In this document: one piece after another, positions 1 to 7,233 of the stretch
Layout: each line of letters begins with the position of its first letter
Position numbering within the stretch: position 1 is the stretch's first letter
NCBI RefSeq assembly: GCF_009696175.1
Contig: NZ_VUMM01000013.1
Coordinates: 1-46,231, forward strand
Reading direction: 5' to 3'
Origin: Floccifex porci
Lineage (GTDB): Bacteria > Bacillota_I > Bacilli_A > Erysipelotrichales > Erysipelotrichaceae
DNA length: 46,231 nucleotides
Made by a program: the position numbers and the translations under genes
The notes under the pieces: generated by a model
The model's input: only the letters and a program-made list of their open reading frames with translations
Databases searched by the model: none
What the model was told of the DNA's origin: nothing

Positions 1-171
1 GCTCTCTAGATGTTCTGACACATCTTTCTTCCTTCTTTTAAATTGACGTTGCTGTTCTTTTCCTTGTACTTTCGTACTTCTTTCAGGTTTTCTTGTTCAG
101 TTTTCAAAGATCGTTTCGCTGCTCTCTTTCGAGCGCCCACTTATACTACCAAATCCTTCCCCTTCAGTCAA
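1..171 (-). promoter_or_regulatory. rRNA operon promoter and 5' leader (16S off the left edge)
   Basis: On the minus strand there is a strong sigma-A promoter, TTGACT (166-171) and TAGTAT (143-148) with a 17-bp spacer, followed by GGGCGC near the expected start site. The transcript then carries a boxA-like stretch reading CTTTGAAAACTGAACAAG (about 92-109) and a GTAC-GAAA-GTAC tetraloop hairpin (66-77). This boxA-like text is typical of rRNA leaders and spacers in Firmicutes and supports antitermination. No gene occupies 1-171 and no rRNA body is visible, so 16S is expected to begin left of position 1. That it is the 16S leader is an inference. Confidence 0.75.
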
Positions 172-182
172 CTCTTTTTTTG

Positions 183-220
183 AAAAAAAAGGAACTTTTC
201 TTTAAAAATAAGAAAGTTCC
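183..220 (-). terminator. Rho-independent terminator after the small membrane protein
   Basis: An imperfect hairpin with GGAAC arms (191-220) is followed on the minus strand by an eight-T run (183-190). It lies between the stop at 229 and the rRNA promoter that starts at 171, so it insulates the rRNA operon from the genes before it. Confidence 0.75.
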
Positions 221-228
221 CTTAAAAA

Positions 229-600
229 TCAATCGTAAACTTCAAATTCCCAATCAAATTCATGTGGATAAGCATTATTATAAAATTCATAATAATTATG
301 ATATGTTATTGTTTTATCAATTTTTATTTTTATCCCATTAGCTAAAGACACACCGCCTGTCACAACTAAACAAATCGATAAAATAAGTGCAACCAGGGTT
401 TTTTTCTCTTCCTGGCAATTCTGATAGGCAACCACAAAACTTATAATTGCTAATACACATGCGATTACATTTACAAAAACAATAAACTGTCCAATTAAAA
501 TCCCAATAAAAGATAAAATGCTTAAAATGATTGAAATTAATATTCTATTGTCTTTATTCTTTTTTCTGTTTGGATTTTCCGGTGGGCTATTATAATTCAT
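229..600 (-). CDS. small membrane protein, DUF4190-like
   Basis: A 123-aa protein of unknown function. After a short polar, Lys/Asn-rich N-terminus it has two to three hydrophobic segments (roughly residues 20-60 and 68-90), then a polar, aromatic-rich tail likely to face outward. The layout resembles DUF4190-type small membrane proteins, a weak assignment. The start is uncertain: an AGGAGG box sits 14 nt before the ATG at 600 but only 2 nt before an in-frame ATG at 612. Either start overlaps the end of the upstream reductase gene, so it is probably translationally coupled and co-transcribed with it. Confidence 0.6.
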   Translation of the reverse strand: MNYNSPPENPNRKKNKDNRILISIILSILSFIGILIGQFIVFVNVIACVLAIISFVVAYQNCQEEKKTLVALILSICLVVTGGVSLANGIKIKIDKTITYHNYYEFYNNAYPHEFDWEFEVYD

Positions 601-1618
601 TTTTATCTTCATTACCTCCTGATGCATTTAAATATTCTTTCAGATTCTGTTTTAACATTTCTGGTACATCTAAATCATACGGACATCGAATTCTACAAAG
701 ATTACAATGTACACATTCTTTTATTTTCATCATCTCATTTTTTATATCTGGTTCAATTTCATTCGCTCTTTTATAACTTAGCATAGATCTTAAACACGTA
801 TCAATTTTTATATTTTTTGGGCATGGCAAACACTCTTTACATCCATGACAAAAATGATTGGTAAATTTTATGACCTCTTTATGAATTCTATCTTTTTTAT
901 CATCATCTAATACCGGGATTTTTTTCGTAAGATCAAGTAACGTATTCAGTTCACTCTCTCTTTGAATATCCCATACACACAATACATTGTCAAATTGAGA
1001 CATATATGCGATTGATAGATCCATTTGAGGAAGCAGACCATCATTCCGAATCTTTGTTGCGATAAAACCTACATTATAATTTTTGCATAATGATATAAGT
1101 TCTAATTCTTCTTTTCCTGATAGATAGCTTAGCGGATACTGTATGGTTTCATACAAACCAGAAATTATTGCATTCTTTGCGATTTTTAAATTATGTGTGC
1201 TAAGTCCAATATGATGGATAAAACCATCATCTTTTGCTTTCATCATACATTCATACATGCCCGTTCCATCATTAGGCTTGTATATTTTATTTGTACACTG
1301 AAACTGGTATAGATCCACATAATCTGTCTTAAGATAATTTAAGGATGTATTTAAATCTTTCCAGAAAGCAGCTGGAGTTTCTGCTTTCGTTTTAGTTGCG
1401 ATATAAAAACTTTTTCTTTTAATGTTTTTCAAAGCAATTCCTATTTTTTCTTCACTGTCTGTATAAAATCTAGCTGTGTTAAAAAAGCAGAATCCATTAT
1501 TATACGCCTGCTGAATCAAATCAATTGCGTCCTGCATTAAAAGTCTTTGAATTTCAAGGGCGCCAAATGCATTCTGATCACATTTTATATTGGAAGTTCC
1601 TAATACGATTGTTTTCAA
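590..1618 (-). CDS. aldo/keto reductase with C-terminal ferredoxin domain
   Basis: A 342-aa NAD(P)-dependent oxidoreductase with an AKR barrel over about residues 1-245 and a bacterial two-[4Fe-4S] ferredoxin-like tail. The cysteine clusters are CHGCKECLPCP and CVHCNLCRIRCP. Such fusions occur in anaerobes; the substrate is unknown. The AKR active-site motif usually reads xDTAxxY, but here it is FNTARFY, so the catalytic Asp position is Asn; the Lys (IATKTK) and His (LSTHN) regions are present. It starts with TTG at 1618 behind AGGGGGTG. An extended -10 (TGATATAAT, box at 1635-1640) lies close upstream, against the tRNA terminator. Confidence 0.85.
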   Translation of the reverse strand: MKTIVLGTSNIKCDQNAFGALEIQRLLMQDAIDLIQQAYNNGFCFFNTARFYTDSEEKIGIALKNIKRKSFYIATKTKAETPAAFWKDLNTSLNYLKTDYVDLYQFQCTNKIYKPNDGTGMYECMMKAKDDGFIHHIGLSTHNLKIAKNAIISGLYETIQYPLSYLSGKEELELISLCKNYNVGFIATKIRNDGLLPQMDLSIAYMSQFDNVLCVWDIQRESELNTLLDLTKKIPVLDDDKKDRIHKEVIKFTNHFCHGCKECLPCPKNIKIDTCLRSMLSYKRANEIEPDIKNEMMKIKECVHCNLCRIRCPYDLDVPEMLKQNLKEYLNASGGNEDKNEL

Positions 1619-1645
1619 ATTAACACCCCCTTTTATTATATCATA

Positions 1646-1670
1646 AAGAAAAAAGAGGCAATTGCCTCTT
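1646..1670 (-). terminator. terminator of the first tRNA-Glu unit
   Basis: The hairpin AAGAGGCAATTGCCTCTT (1653-1670) is followed on the minus strand by TTTTCTTT. It ends the tRNA-Glu transcript, and its 3' arm contains TTGCCT, a possible weak -35 for the next gene. Confidence 0.75.
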
Positions 1671-1680
1671 TACTTTAAAA

Positions 1681-1756
1681 TGGTGACGCGTACGGGATTC
1701 GAACCCGTGAATGTATGCGTGAAAGGCATATGAGTTAACCGTTTCTCCAACGCGCC
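1681..1756 (-). tRNA. tRNA-Glu (UUC), copy 1
   Basis: A 76-nt tRNA with encoded CCA. The acceptor arm is GGCGCGT/ACGCGTC, the anticodon stem TATGC/GCATA encloses CTTTCAC (anticodon TTC, Glu), and the T arm has GTTCGAATC. It is identical in mature sequence to the copy at 1866-1941 and has its own promoter and terminator. Confidence 0.96.
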
Positions 1757-1766
1757 ATATATTTTA

Positions 1767-1819
1767 ACTTGCTCTTGCAAGTGCTTAAGTATATTATCAT
1801 ATGAATAATATGAATGCAA
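1767..1819 (-). promoter_or_regulatory. promoter and leader hairpin of tRNA-Glu copy 1
   Basis: On the minus strand TTGCAT (1814-1819) and TAATAT (1791-1796) are 17 bp apart, with a TGA extended -10. Between the start site and the tRNA lies the hairpin ACTTGC-AAGA-GCAAGT (1767-1782). Confidence 0.8.
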
Positions 1820-1830
1820 GTATAAATTAT

Positions 1831-1855
1831 AAAAAAAAGAGATTTTTATCTCTTT
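1831..1855 (-). terminator. terminator of the second tRNA-Glu unit
   Basis: The minus strand reads AAAGAGAT, an AAAA loop and ATCTCTTT, then a run of T. It separates the two tRNA transcripts. Confidence 0.75.
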
Positions 1856-1865
1856 CTACTCAATA

Positions 1866-1941
1866 TGGTGACGCGTACGGGATTCGAACCCGTGAATGTA
1901 TGCGTGAAAGGCATATGAGTTAACCGTTTCTCCAACGCGCC
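1866..1941 (-). tRNA. tRNA-Glu (UUC), copy 2
   Basis: The same 76-nt tRNA as copy 1, with anticodon TTC and encoded CCA. The flanks differ, so this is a duplicated gene with separate signals and not an assembly repeat of the whole unit. Confidence 0.96.
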
Positions 1942-1952
1942 ATGTATGTGAA

Positions 1953-2006
1953 ACTTGTCTTTGACAAGTGCTCACATATATTATCATACTCAAGATTCGC
2001 TTGCAA
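1953..2006 (-). promoter_or_regulatory. promoter and leader hairpin of tRNA-Glu copy 2
   Basis: On the minus strand TTGCAA (2001-2006) and TAATAT (1978-1983) are 17 bp apart, again with a TGA extended -10. The leader hairpin ACTTGTC-AAA-GACAAGT (1953-1969) matches copy 1 in position but differs in sequence while keeping its pairs. Confidence 0.8.
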
Positions 2007-2023
2007 GCATTTCTTTAAAAAGT

Positions 2024-2758
2024 TTAATTTGTTGTAGAAATTGTATATTTATATAAATCTCCACGATAATAACAATACGATAATTCTATAATATCTCCTT
2101 TTTCATTATAAGAAACTCTTTCTCTTAATAATACAGGCATATGCATTGAAATTTTTAATGCATTGCTTACTTCTTTATCTGGAAGAATGGCAGAAATTTT
2201 CTCTTCTATTTTTTTAGGAATTCCTGTTCCAGAATAATCTAACATAGTATAAATTGACTGACTGTACTGGTTCGAATCCAAAGGCAAATTTGTTGAAAGT
2301 GGAAAATAGGAAACAAAAAATACCATTTTTACTTCATCTGCCGTGCGCACACGCTTGACACAATATACCTCTTCATTTTCTTTCAGACCAAAAATATTTG
2401 ATACCACTTTATCGGGAATCAACTTTTTCACACGCAAAGAAGCAGTTCCTGGCACACGATTCATGGACTTCATTTCTTCTGTAAAACTCTTTATATGTGT
2501 CAGTTCTTCTTCAATTCCTGGCTGCCAGATCACAAAAGTCCCTTTTCCTCTCCCTCTTTTGACCATACCTTCCTGTTCAAGTTCCAGAATGGCTTGTCTT
2601 GCAGTGATTCGAGATACACCAAATTCTTTCTGTATTTCCATTTCGCTGGGAATTTTCTGACCTCTCTTGATTTCCCCATTAACAATCCGGTTTTTATATA
2701 TTTCCTTTATTTGAAGATACATTGATTTTGAGCCTTTTCCTGTTTGTAACTGTTTCAT
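2024..2758 (-). CDS. GntR/HutC-family transcriptional regulator
   Basis: A 244-aa cytosolic regulator. It has an N-terminal GntR winged helix (about residues 10-78, with KIPSEMEIQKEFGVSRITARQ in the usual position) and a C-terminal UTRA ligand domain (about 95-238). UTRA domains bind small effectors, often sugar phosphates; the ligand is not evident here. An AGAGGTGG box supports the start at 2758. It is the last gene of a lipoprotein-phosphoesterase-gntR operon, 10 nt after the phosphoesterase, so it may regulate that operon or a distant target. Confidence 0.9.
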   Translation of the reverse strand: MKQLQTGKGSKSMYLQIKEIYKNRIVNGEIKRGQKIPSEMEIQKEFGVSRITARQAILELEQEGMVKRGRGKGTFVIWQPGIEEELTHIKSFTEEMKSMNRVPGTASLRVKKLIPDKVVSNIFGLKENEEVYCVKRVRTADEVKMVFFVSYFPLSTNLPLDSNQYSQSIYTMLDYSGTGIPKKIEEKISAILPDKEVSNALKISMHMPVLLRERVSYNEKGDIIELSYCYYRGDLYKYTISTTN

Positions 2759-2768
2759 CTTCCACCTC

Positions 2769-3386
2769 TTATAATTTCATTCTCCTTTTTTGATCAATTT
2801 TAATCCATTCATCCAATGTCATTGGAATATAATCTGAATACATACAAAAACAATTCAAGAACTGGCACGGGACATTTTCTTCGTTTCCAGATATAGAAAT
2901 ATGTTTCTGATTCTGTACATAATTCTGATAATCATCAAGATAAATCTGATCTTGAGTTTTATGAATATGACCATGCAGCATAAATGTTTTTGGAATTCCT
3001 TCTTCATTTCTTCGATATTGCCCATTGTAGCAGGCAATCGGATAATGACAAAGAATTACTTTTCTATGATTATCGTTTAATTCTTCATAATCCCTGATCC
3101 ATTTAAAATAAGACGCATCGAATTCTTTATCTTCAATAAACCGATCATGATTCCCTTTAATTAAATATTTTTTCCCTTTTAACTGATCCAGTACAGACTT
3201 GGTATCTTTCCAGGATCCCCATGAGAAATCACCCAGAAGAATGACTTCATCATTTTTTTTTACTTTCAGATTCCATTGTTGAATCATATAATCATTCATC
3301 TCTTCAACGCTTTTAAAGCCTCTTTTATCCATTTTGGTATTTAAAGCTCGATGAAAAAAATGATTATCGGCAATATAATATCTCAT
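2769..3386 (-). CDS. calcineurin-like metallophosphoesterase
   Basis: A 205-aa cytosolic phosphoesterase with the metal-binding series DNHFFH near the N-terminus, GDFSWG, GNHDRF, CHYP and HGHIH in order. This is the compact bacterial phosphoesterase type that often acts on small phosphodiesters or nucleotides, but the substrate cannot be read from sequence. The start at 3386 is chosen because AGGAG lies 7 nt before it; an in-frame upstream start has no such site. The gene sits 10 nt after the lipoprotein gene. Confidence 0.88.
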   Translation of the reverse strand: MRYYIADNHFFHRALNTKMDKRGFKSVEEMNDYMIQQWNLKVKKNDEVILLGDFSWGSWKDTKSVLDQLKGKKYLIKGNHDRFIEDKEFDASYFKWIRDYEELNDNHRKVILCHYPIACYNGQYRRNEEGIPKTFMLHGHIHKTQDQIYLDDYQNYVQNQKHISISGNEENVPCQFLNCFCMYSDYIPMTLDEWIKIDQKRRMKL

Positions 3387-3396
3387 ATCTGATCTC

Positions 3397-3894
3397 CTAT
3401 TGATTTTCACAGGCATAGCCATTGTTCTGATAAGCCTCTTTTGTTTTCTTTAATGAAATATATTGCGATTCCACTTCACCGGAATTTAATAATCCATTTT
3501 CAACAAGCTGATCAAAATCTGCCTCATCAAAATCAATCATGATTGTATATTGTATTTTATCTTCTAAAATTTCTCCTATAGCTGAAACACCTTTTATATC
3601 TTTATATTTCTCAGATAAAGAGGAATTTATATATTTTGATATTTCCTCATTTGAAAGAGTTCCACTTATATTTAACGATTGAATGAATTCTTCAAGTTCC
3701 TGAAAGAAAACAAATTGCATGGCATACAATTCATCTCCTTTTGAAAAAAAAGTAATTGTTTTATTATCTTCACCATCACATTTCACAATGGATTCTTTTT
3801 CTTCTTTCTTTGTTTCTACAGTTTCATTTCCAATAGAAAGTCGAGTACATCCAGACAAAACCAGAATAAGCAATAATGTCATAACTTTTTTCAT
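3397..3894 (-). CDS. DUF1307-like lipoprotein (YehR type)
   Basis: A 165-aa exported lipoprotein. The N-terminus MKKVMTLLLILVLSGC is a classic signal peptide with a lipobox ending in Cys about residue 16. The mature part has a short Lys/Glu linker and a DUF1307-like domain with alternating charged strands; its function is unknown. No ribosome binding site precedes the ATG at 3894, whereas a promoter -10 ends 6 nt before it, which suggests a leaderless mRNA. A GTG at 3909 is an alternative start, also without a good site. It heads the operon with the phosphoesterase and GntR. Confidence 0.78.
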   Translation of the reverse strand: MKKVMTLLLILVLSGCTRLSIGNETVETKKEEKESIVKCDGEDNKTITFFSKGDELYAMQFVFFQELEEFIQSLNISGTLSNEEISKYINSSLSEKYKDIKGVSAIGEILEDKIQYTIMIDFDEADFDQLVENGLLNSGEVESQYISLKKTKEAYQNNGYACENQ

Positions 3895-3900
3895 AGAAAA

Positions 3901-3929
3901 ATTGTACACAATTCCGTTTCTAATTTCAA
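3901..3929 (-). promoter_or_regulatory. promoter of the lipoprotein operon, possibly leaderless
   Basis: On the minus strand TTGAAA (3924-3929) and TACAAT (3901-3906) are 17 bp apart. Six bases (TTTTCT) separate the -10 from ATG 3894, so the start site is expected at or next to the A of the start codon. Confidence 0.65.
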
Positions 3930-3947
3930 TAAAAAACTAGTTTGTGT

Positions 3948-3978
3948 AAAAAAAAGAGAAGAAATGAATCTTCTCTTT
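3948..3978 (-). terminator. terminator after the DUF711 gene
   Basis: A 10-bp stem with arms at 3953-3962 and 3969-3978 is followed on the minus strand by a T-run. It closes the ACT-DUF711 transcript. Confidence 0.85.
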
Positions 3979-3985
3979 GTAAACA

Positions 3986-5341
3986 TTAGTTTTTCAATGC
4001 CTGTAATGGAGAAGGAATTCTACCTCCTCTATTGATCATGACATCGTTTGGTGTCTGGTTGATTTCCATAACAGGTCCATATCCCAGTAAACCACCAAAG
4101 TCTAATATATCTCCAACCTGTTTCCCTATTGCTGGAATGACACGGACCGCCGTTGTTTTTGAATTTACCATTCCAATGGCAGCTTCATCCGCAATGATTC
4201 CAGAAATCACACTTTCACTTGTTTCACCTGGAATAATGATCATATCCAGACCAACCGAACATACAGCCGTCATAGCTTCCAGTTTTTCCAGTGTCAGCAC
4301 TCCAGTTTCTGTCGCATGAATCATCCCCGCATCTTCGCTGACAGGAATAAACGCTCCAGACAGACCTCCTACATGACTGGTTGCCATTACACCACCTTTT
4401 TTAACAGCATCGTTTAACATTGCCAGACAAGCTGTGGTTCCATAAGCGCCACAAGTTTCCAGTCCCATTTCTTCTAGTATATAAGCCACACTGTCTCCAA
4501 TAGCTGGAGTTGGTGCCAAAGACAAATCTACAATTCCAAATGGAACATTTAATCGTTTTGATGCTTCATTTCCTACCAGCTGTCCCATTCTGGTGATTTT
4601 GAAAGCTGTTCGTTTGATCAGATCCGCAATTTCATCCATTCGTAAATTCTTATCCGCTTTTGCTAAAGTAGCACGAACCACTCCTGGCCCTGAGACACCT
4701 ACATTAATTATACAATCGGCTTCCCCAACTCCATGAAAAGCTCCCGCCATAAATGGATTATCTTCAGGTGCATTACAGAAAACAACCAGTTTAGCAGCTC
4801 CCAGACAGTTGTTGTCAATCGTTAATTCGGAACATTTCTTTACGATGCTTCCCATTTTCTTAACTGCATCCATATTGATTCCAGCTTTAGTGGATCCCAC
4901 ATTTACACTTGCACAGACATGAGAAGTTTTTGCTAAAGCTTCTGGTATAGATTCTATTAATTCTAAATCCCCATGAGCATATCCTTTTTGAACCAGTGCC
5001 GAATACCCACCAATAAAATCCACACCTAATTTCTGAGCGCATCTTTCTAAAGTCAGCGCATATTCAACCGGATTTCCCTTCGAACAGGCTACCAGCATAG
5101 AAATAGGAGTCACACTGATTCTTTTATTCACGACTGGGATTCCATACGTTTTAGAAATATCATTTCCAACTTTAACTAAATCTTTTGCCAACGTACAGAT
5201 TTTCTTTTCAATTTTTTCACATGATTTATGAATATCTGGATCCATACAATCCATCAATGAAATTCCCATTGTAATGGTACGTATATCCAGACACTCTTCA
5301 TCAATCATCTTTATGGTTTCTAATATTTCTTTTGTCTGCAT
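3986..5341 (-). CDS. PFL/DUF711 family protein (UPF0210)
   Basis: A 451-aa cytosolic protein of the UPF0210/DUF711 family. It is full length, with the Gly-rich, Asn/Cys-containing segments typical of the family (for example [28 protein letters not shown]). The family has a fold related to glycyl-radical proteins, but no catalytic function is established and the glycyl-radical finger is absent. AGGAGG lies 5 nt before the start. The gene follows the ACT-domain gene by 9 nt; this ACT-DUF711 pairing is common in Firmicutes and implies a shared role, perhaps amino-acid sensing. Confidence 0.9.
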   Translation of the reverse strand: MQTKEILETIKMIDEECLDIRTITMGISLMDCMDPDIHKSCEKIEKKICTLAKDLVKVGNDISKTYGIPVVNKRISVTPISMLVACSKGNPVEYALTLERCAQKLGVDFIGGYSALVQKGYAHGDLELIESIPEALAKTSHVCASVNVGSTKAGINMDAVKKMGSIVKKCSELTIDNNCLGAAKLVVFCNAPEDNPFMAGAFHGVGEADCIINVGVSGPGVVRATLAKADKNLRMDEIADLIKRTAFKITRMGQLVGNEASKRLNVPFGIVDLSLAPTPAIGDSVAYILEEMGLETCGAYGTTACLAMLNDAVKKGGVMATSHVGGLSGAFIPVSEDAGMIHATETGVLTLEKLEAMTAVCSVGLDMIIIPGETSESVISGIIADEAAIGMVNSKTTAVRVIPAIGKQVGDILDFGGLLGYGPVMEINQTPNDVMINRGGRIPSPLQALKN

Positions 5342-5350
5342 GAAAACCTC

Positions 5351-5620
5351 CTAAATTTTATGCATAGAATCAAATATATCCTGGTGCATAACACGAATAA
5401 CCAATTCTTTTTCTTTACCAAATTCCTCCATATGTGTCGCAAATTGTGAAATTGTTTCGCTCGCATTCGTAAAATCTGTACTCATCGTCATTGTAAAGAA
5501 ACCATCTACAATGGTTTGAGAAACATCCAGGATATTAATATTTCCTTTCATACATTCATTCGCTATTATAGCTAATATACCTACTTTATCTTTTCCAATT
5601 ACGGTAATAATTGCTTTCAT
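5351..5620 (-). CDS. ACT domain protein (UPF0237)
   Basis: An 89-aa stand-alone ACT domain. It opens with the beta strand MKAIITVIGKDKVGILA and the following ligand-binding loop, then ends in a helix with FGKEKELVIRV. ACT domains bind small ligands, usually amino acids, and pass the signal to a partner. The partner here is probably the DUF711 protein encoded 9 nt downstream. A clean AGGAGG site precedes the ATG. Confidence 0.9.
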   Translation of the reverse strand: MKAIITVIGKDKVGILAIIANECMKGNINILDVSQTIVDGFFTMTMSTDFTNASETISQFATHMEEFGKEKELVIRVMHQDIFDSMHKI

Positions 5621-5629
5621 GTTATCCTC

Positions 5630-6112
5630 CTAAAATTTAATCGTAAGTTTTGAATACCTGTTCAATTCATATGGGTCATATGAACTTTGAATTCCCATGA
5701 CATTCACTTCATATTCATCTGGCATAAACTGCACTTCATTCTGTAATTTCAAACAATTTAAAATTATGGAACTATCTTTACTGTTCAATGTTTTTCTTCG
5801 TTTAAAACAAACTTCATTTTTCGTATTAATCAAATAAAGTTCAATGTCAATCAATGATGAATTCAGTAACTGTTCTTTCCAGTCACAATCCTGAATATTA
5901 AAATAAAAATCGCTTGAATCGATATCCCCTCCTTCTACAACAAAAATAGCTGTATTTTGTGTATAACAGAAATTCAATTCAAGTGGACTATTTAATAATC
6001 TCAACTCCTCATCTGTCCAATATTCATCTTTGATTACCAGCATAAAACGACCATCCACATAATCCATGATGGTTCCCATTTCTACTTCATAAGGAAAAAT
6101 TTCTTTTTTCAT
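5630..6112 (-). CDS. hypothetical protein, unrecognised
   Basis: A 160-aa acidic protein that I do not recognise. It has no signal peptide or membrane segment, and shows alternating hydrophobic and charged stretches that suggest a beta-rich soluble domain. The start at 6112 is preferred because an earlier in-frame ATG (6142) falls inside the pta terminator. No ribosome binding site precedes 6112, but a TATATT box ends 6 nt before it. The gene is 9 nt upstream of the ACT gene and likely co-transcribed with ACT and DUF711. Confidence 0.7.
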   Translation of the reverse strand: MKKEIFPYEVEMGTIMDYVDGRFMLVIKDEYWTDEELRLLNSPLELNFCYTQNTAIFVVEGGDIDSSDFYFNIQDCDWKEQLLNSSLIDIELYLINTKNEVCFKRRKTLNSKDSSIILNCLKLQNEVQFMPDEYEVNVMGIQSSYDPYELNRYSKLTIKF

Positions 6113-6118
6113 GCAATC

Positions 6119-6147
6119 AATATAACATAAAAAGTCATTCAATCCAA
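6119..6147 (-). promoter_or_regulatory. promoter nested in the pta terminator, possibly leaderless
   Basis: On the minus strand TTGGAT (6142-6147) and TATATT (6119-6124) are 17 bp apart. The -35 is in the loop of the terminator hairpin. Six bases (GATTGC) separate the -10 from ATG 6112. Confidence 0.6.
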
Positions 6148-6164
6148 AGACTGAATGACTTTTT
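6129..6164 (-). terminator. terminator after pta
   Basis: A perfect 13-bp stem, AAAAAGTCATTCA with TGAATGACTTTTT, around a 10-nt loop, placed 2 nt after the pta stop codon. The A/T ends make it potentially bidirectional. Confidence 0.85.
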
Positions 6165-6166
6165 GC

Positions 6167-7135
6167 TTACATAAATTTTTGTGCAGCGGTTAAAATGGCC
6201 ATTTTATAGATTTCCTGCCATGTACATCCACGCGACAAATCATTAATCGGAGCATTTAAACCTTGTAATAATGGTCCAACAGCTTCATATCCACCTAAAC
6301 GGGCTGCAATCTTATATCCAATATTTCCACTGGAAAGGTTTGGGAAAATAAACGTATTCGCATGTCCTGCTACTTTTGAGTCTGGTGCTTTTAATGCAGC
6401 AACATCTTCATTTACTGCACAGTCAAACTGCATTTCTCCATCTACATCAAAATCTAAAGGCATACGTTTCAAACGAATCGTAGCTTCTGTCATTTTTGCA
6501 ACGCAATCTCCTTTAGCACTTCCAAAAGAAGAATAAGACAACAAAGCAATTTTTGGTTCAATTCCAAATTGACGGGCTGATTTTGCGGTTTGCAATGTAA
6601 TTTCAACTAAGTCATCTGGATTTGGATTGATATTAACAGCACAGTCAGCCATTATATACTGGCTATCTTCTTTCAACAACAAGAAACAAGAAGAAACAAG
6701 AGCATTTCCTGGAGCTGTTTTCACCAGTTGAAGAGCTGGACGAATTGTATCGGCTGTTGAATAGGTTGCACCACCCAGCAATCCATCGGCATATCCCATT
6801 TCAACTAACATAGTTCCAAAATAGTTTGTACTATGAATCAGTTTACGACATTTTTCTTCATCCAATTTACCACGACGCAATTCGATCATCCGAGTAATCA
6901 TTTCTTCTTTTTTATCGAATTGACTAGGAGCCAGCTGTTCAATTCCATTTAAATCATTATTTTCATTCTTTGCACATTCTTCAATCTGTTCTTTTTCTCC
7001 TAATAAAACAGGTTCAACTATATCATTCTTTTTTAATTCTATGGCCGCTTTTTGAACACGAGGATCCCATCCTTCTGTCAAGACGATTCGTATCCCTTTT
7101 CCTTTAATTTTTTCTTCCAATTGTTCAATAATCAT
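6167..7135 (-). CDS. pta: phosphate acetyltransferase
   Basis: A 322-aa cytosolic enzyme converting acetyl-CoA and phosphate to acetyl phosphate, normally with acetate kinase in fermentative ATP formation. The length fits the short class without the N-terminal P-loop domain. Typical stretches are visible: EGWDPRVQKAA near the start, ADGLLGGATYSTADT about residue 125, LLSYSSFGSAKGD about 200, and FPNLSSGNIGYK near the C-terminus. GAGGT lies 8 nt before the ATG. No acetate kinase gene is in the window. It is separated from the arg operon by a terminator. Confidence 0.95.
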   Translation of the reverse strand: MIIEQLEEKIKGKGIRIVLTEGWDPRVQKAAIELKKNDIVEPVLLGEKEQIEECAKNENNDLNGIEQLAPSQFDKKEEMITRMIELRRGKLDEEKCRKLIHSTNYFGTMLVEMGYADGLLGGATYSTADTIRPALQLVKTAPGNALVSSCFLLLKEDSQYIMADCAVNINPNPDDLVEITLQTAKSARQFGIEPKIALLSYSSFGSAKGDCVAKMTEATIRLKRMPLDFDVDGEMQFDCAVNEDVAALKAPDSKVAGHANTFIFPNLSSGNIGYKIAARLGGYEAVGPLLQGLNAPINDLSRGCTWQEIYKMAILTAAQKFM

Positions 7136-7210
7136 TATAAATTACCTCTTTTCCAATTTAGTATAGAACAGAAGAATTTTATTGTCCATATTAAAAAAAA
7201 ATTCACAAAT

Positions 7211-7233
7211 AAAAAAAGATGCTATGCATCTTT
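7211..7233 (-). terminator. terminator at the end of the arg operon
   Basis: The stem AAAGATGC/GCATCTTT with a 3-nt loop is followed on the minus strand by T's. It overlaps the argF stop codon. Confidence 0.85.

Noticed and set aside
93-341. 82-aa plus-strand reading frame at the left edge
   Set aside because: It runs across the rRNA leader, promoter and a terminator on the other strand, has no ribosome site and looks like translated AT-rich noise.
3986-5341. DUF711 protein as an active glycyl-radical enzyme
   Set aside because: The C-terminal glycyl-radical motif and an activase gene are absent.
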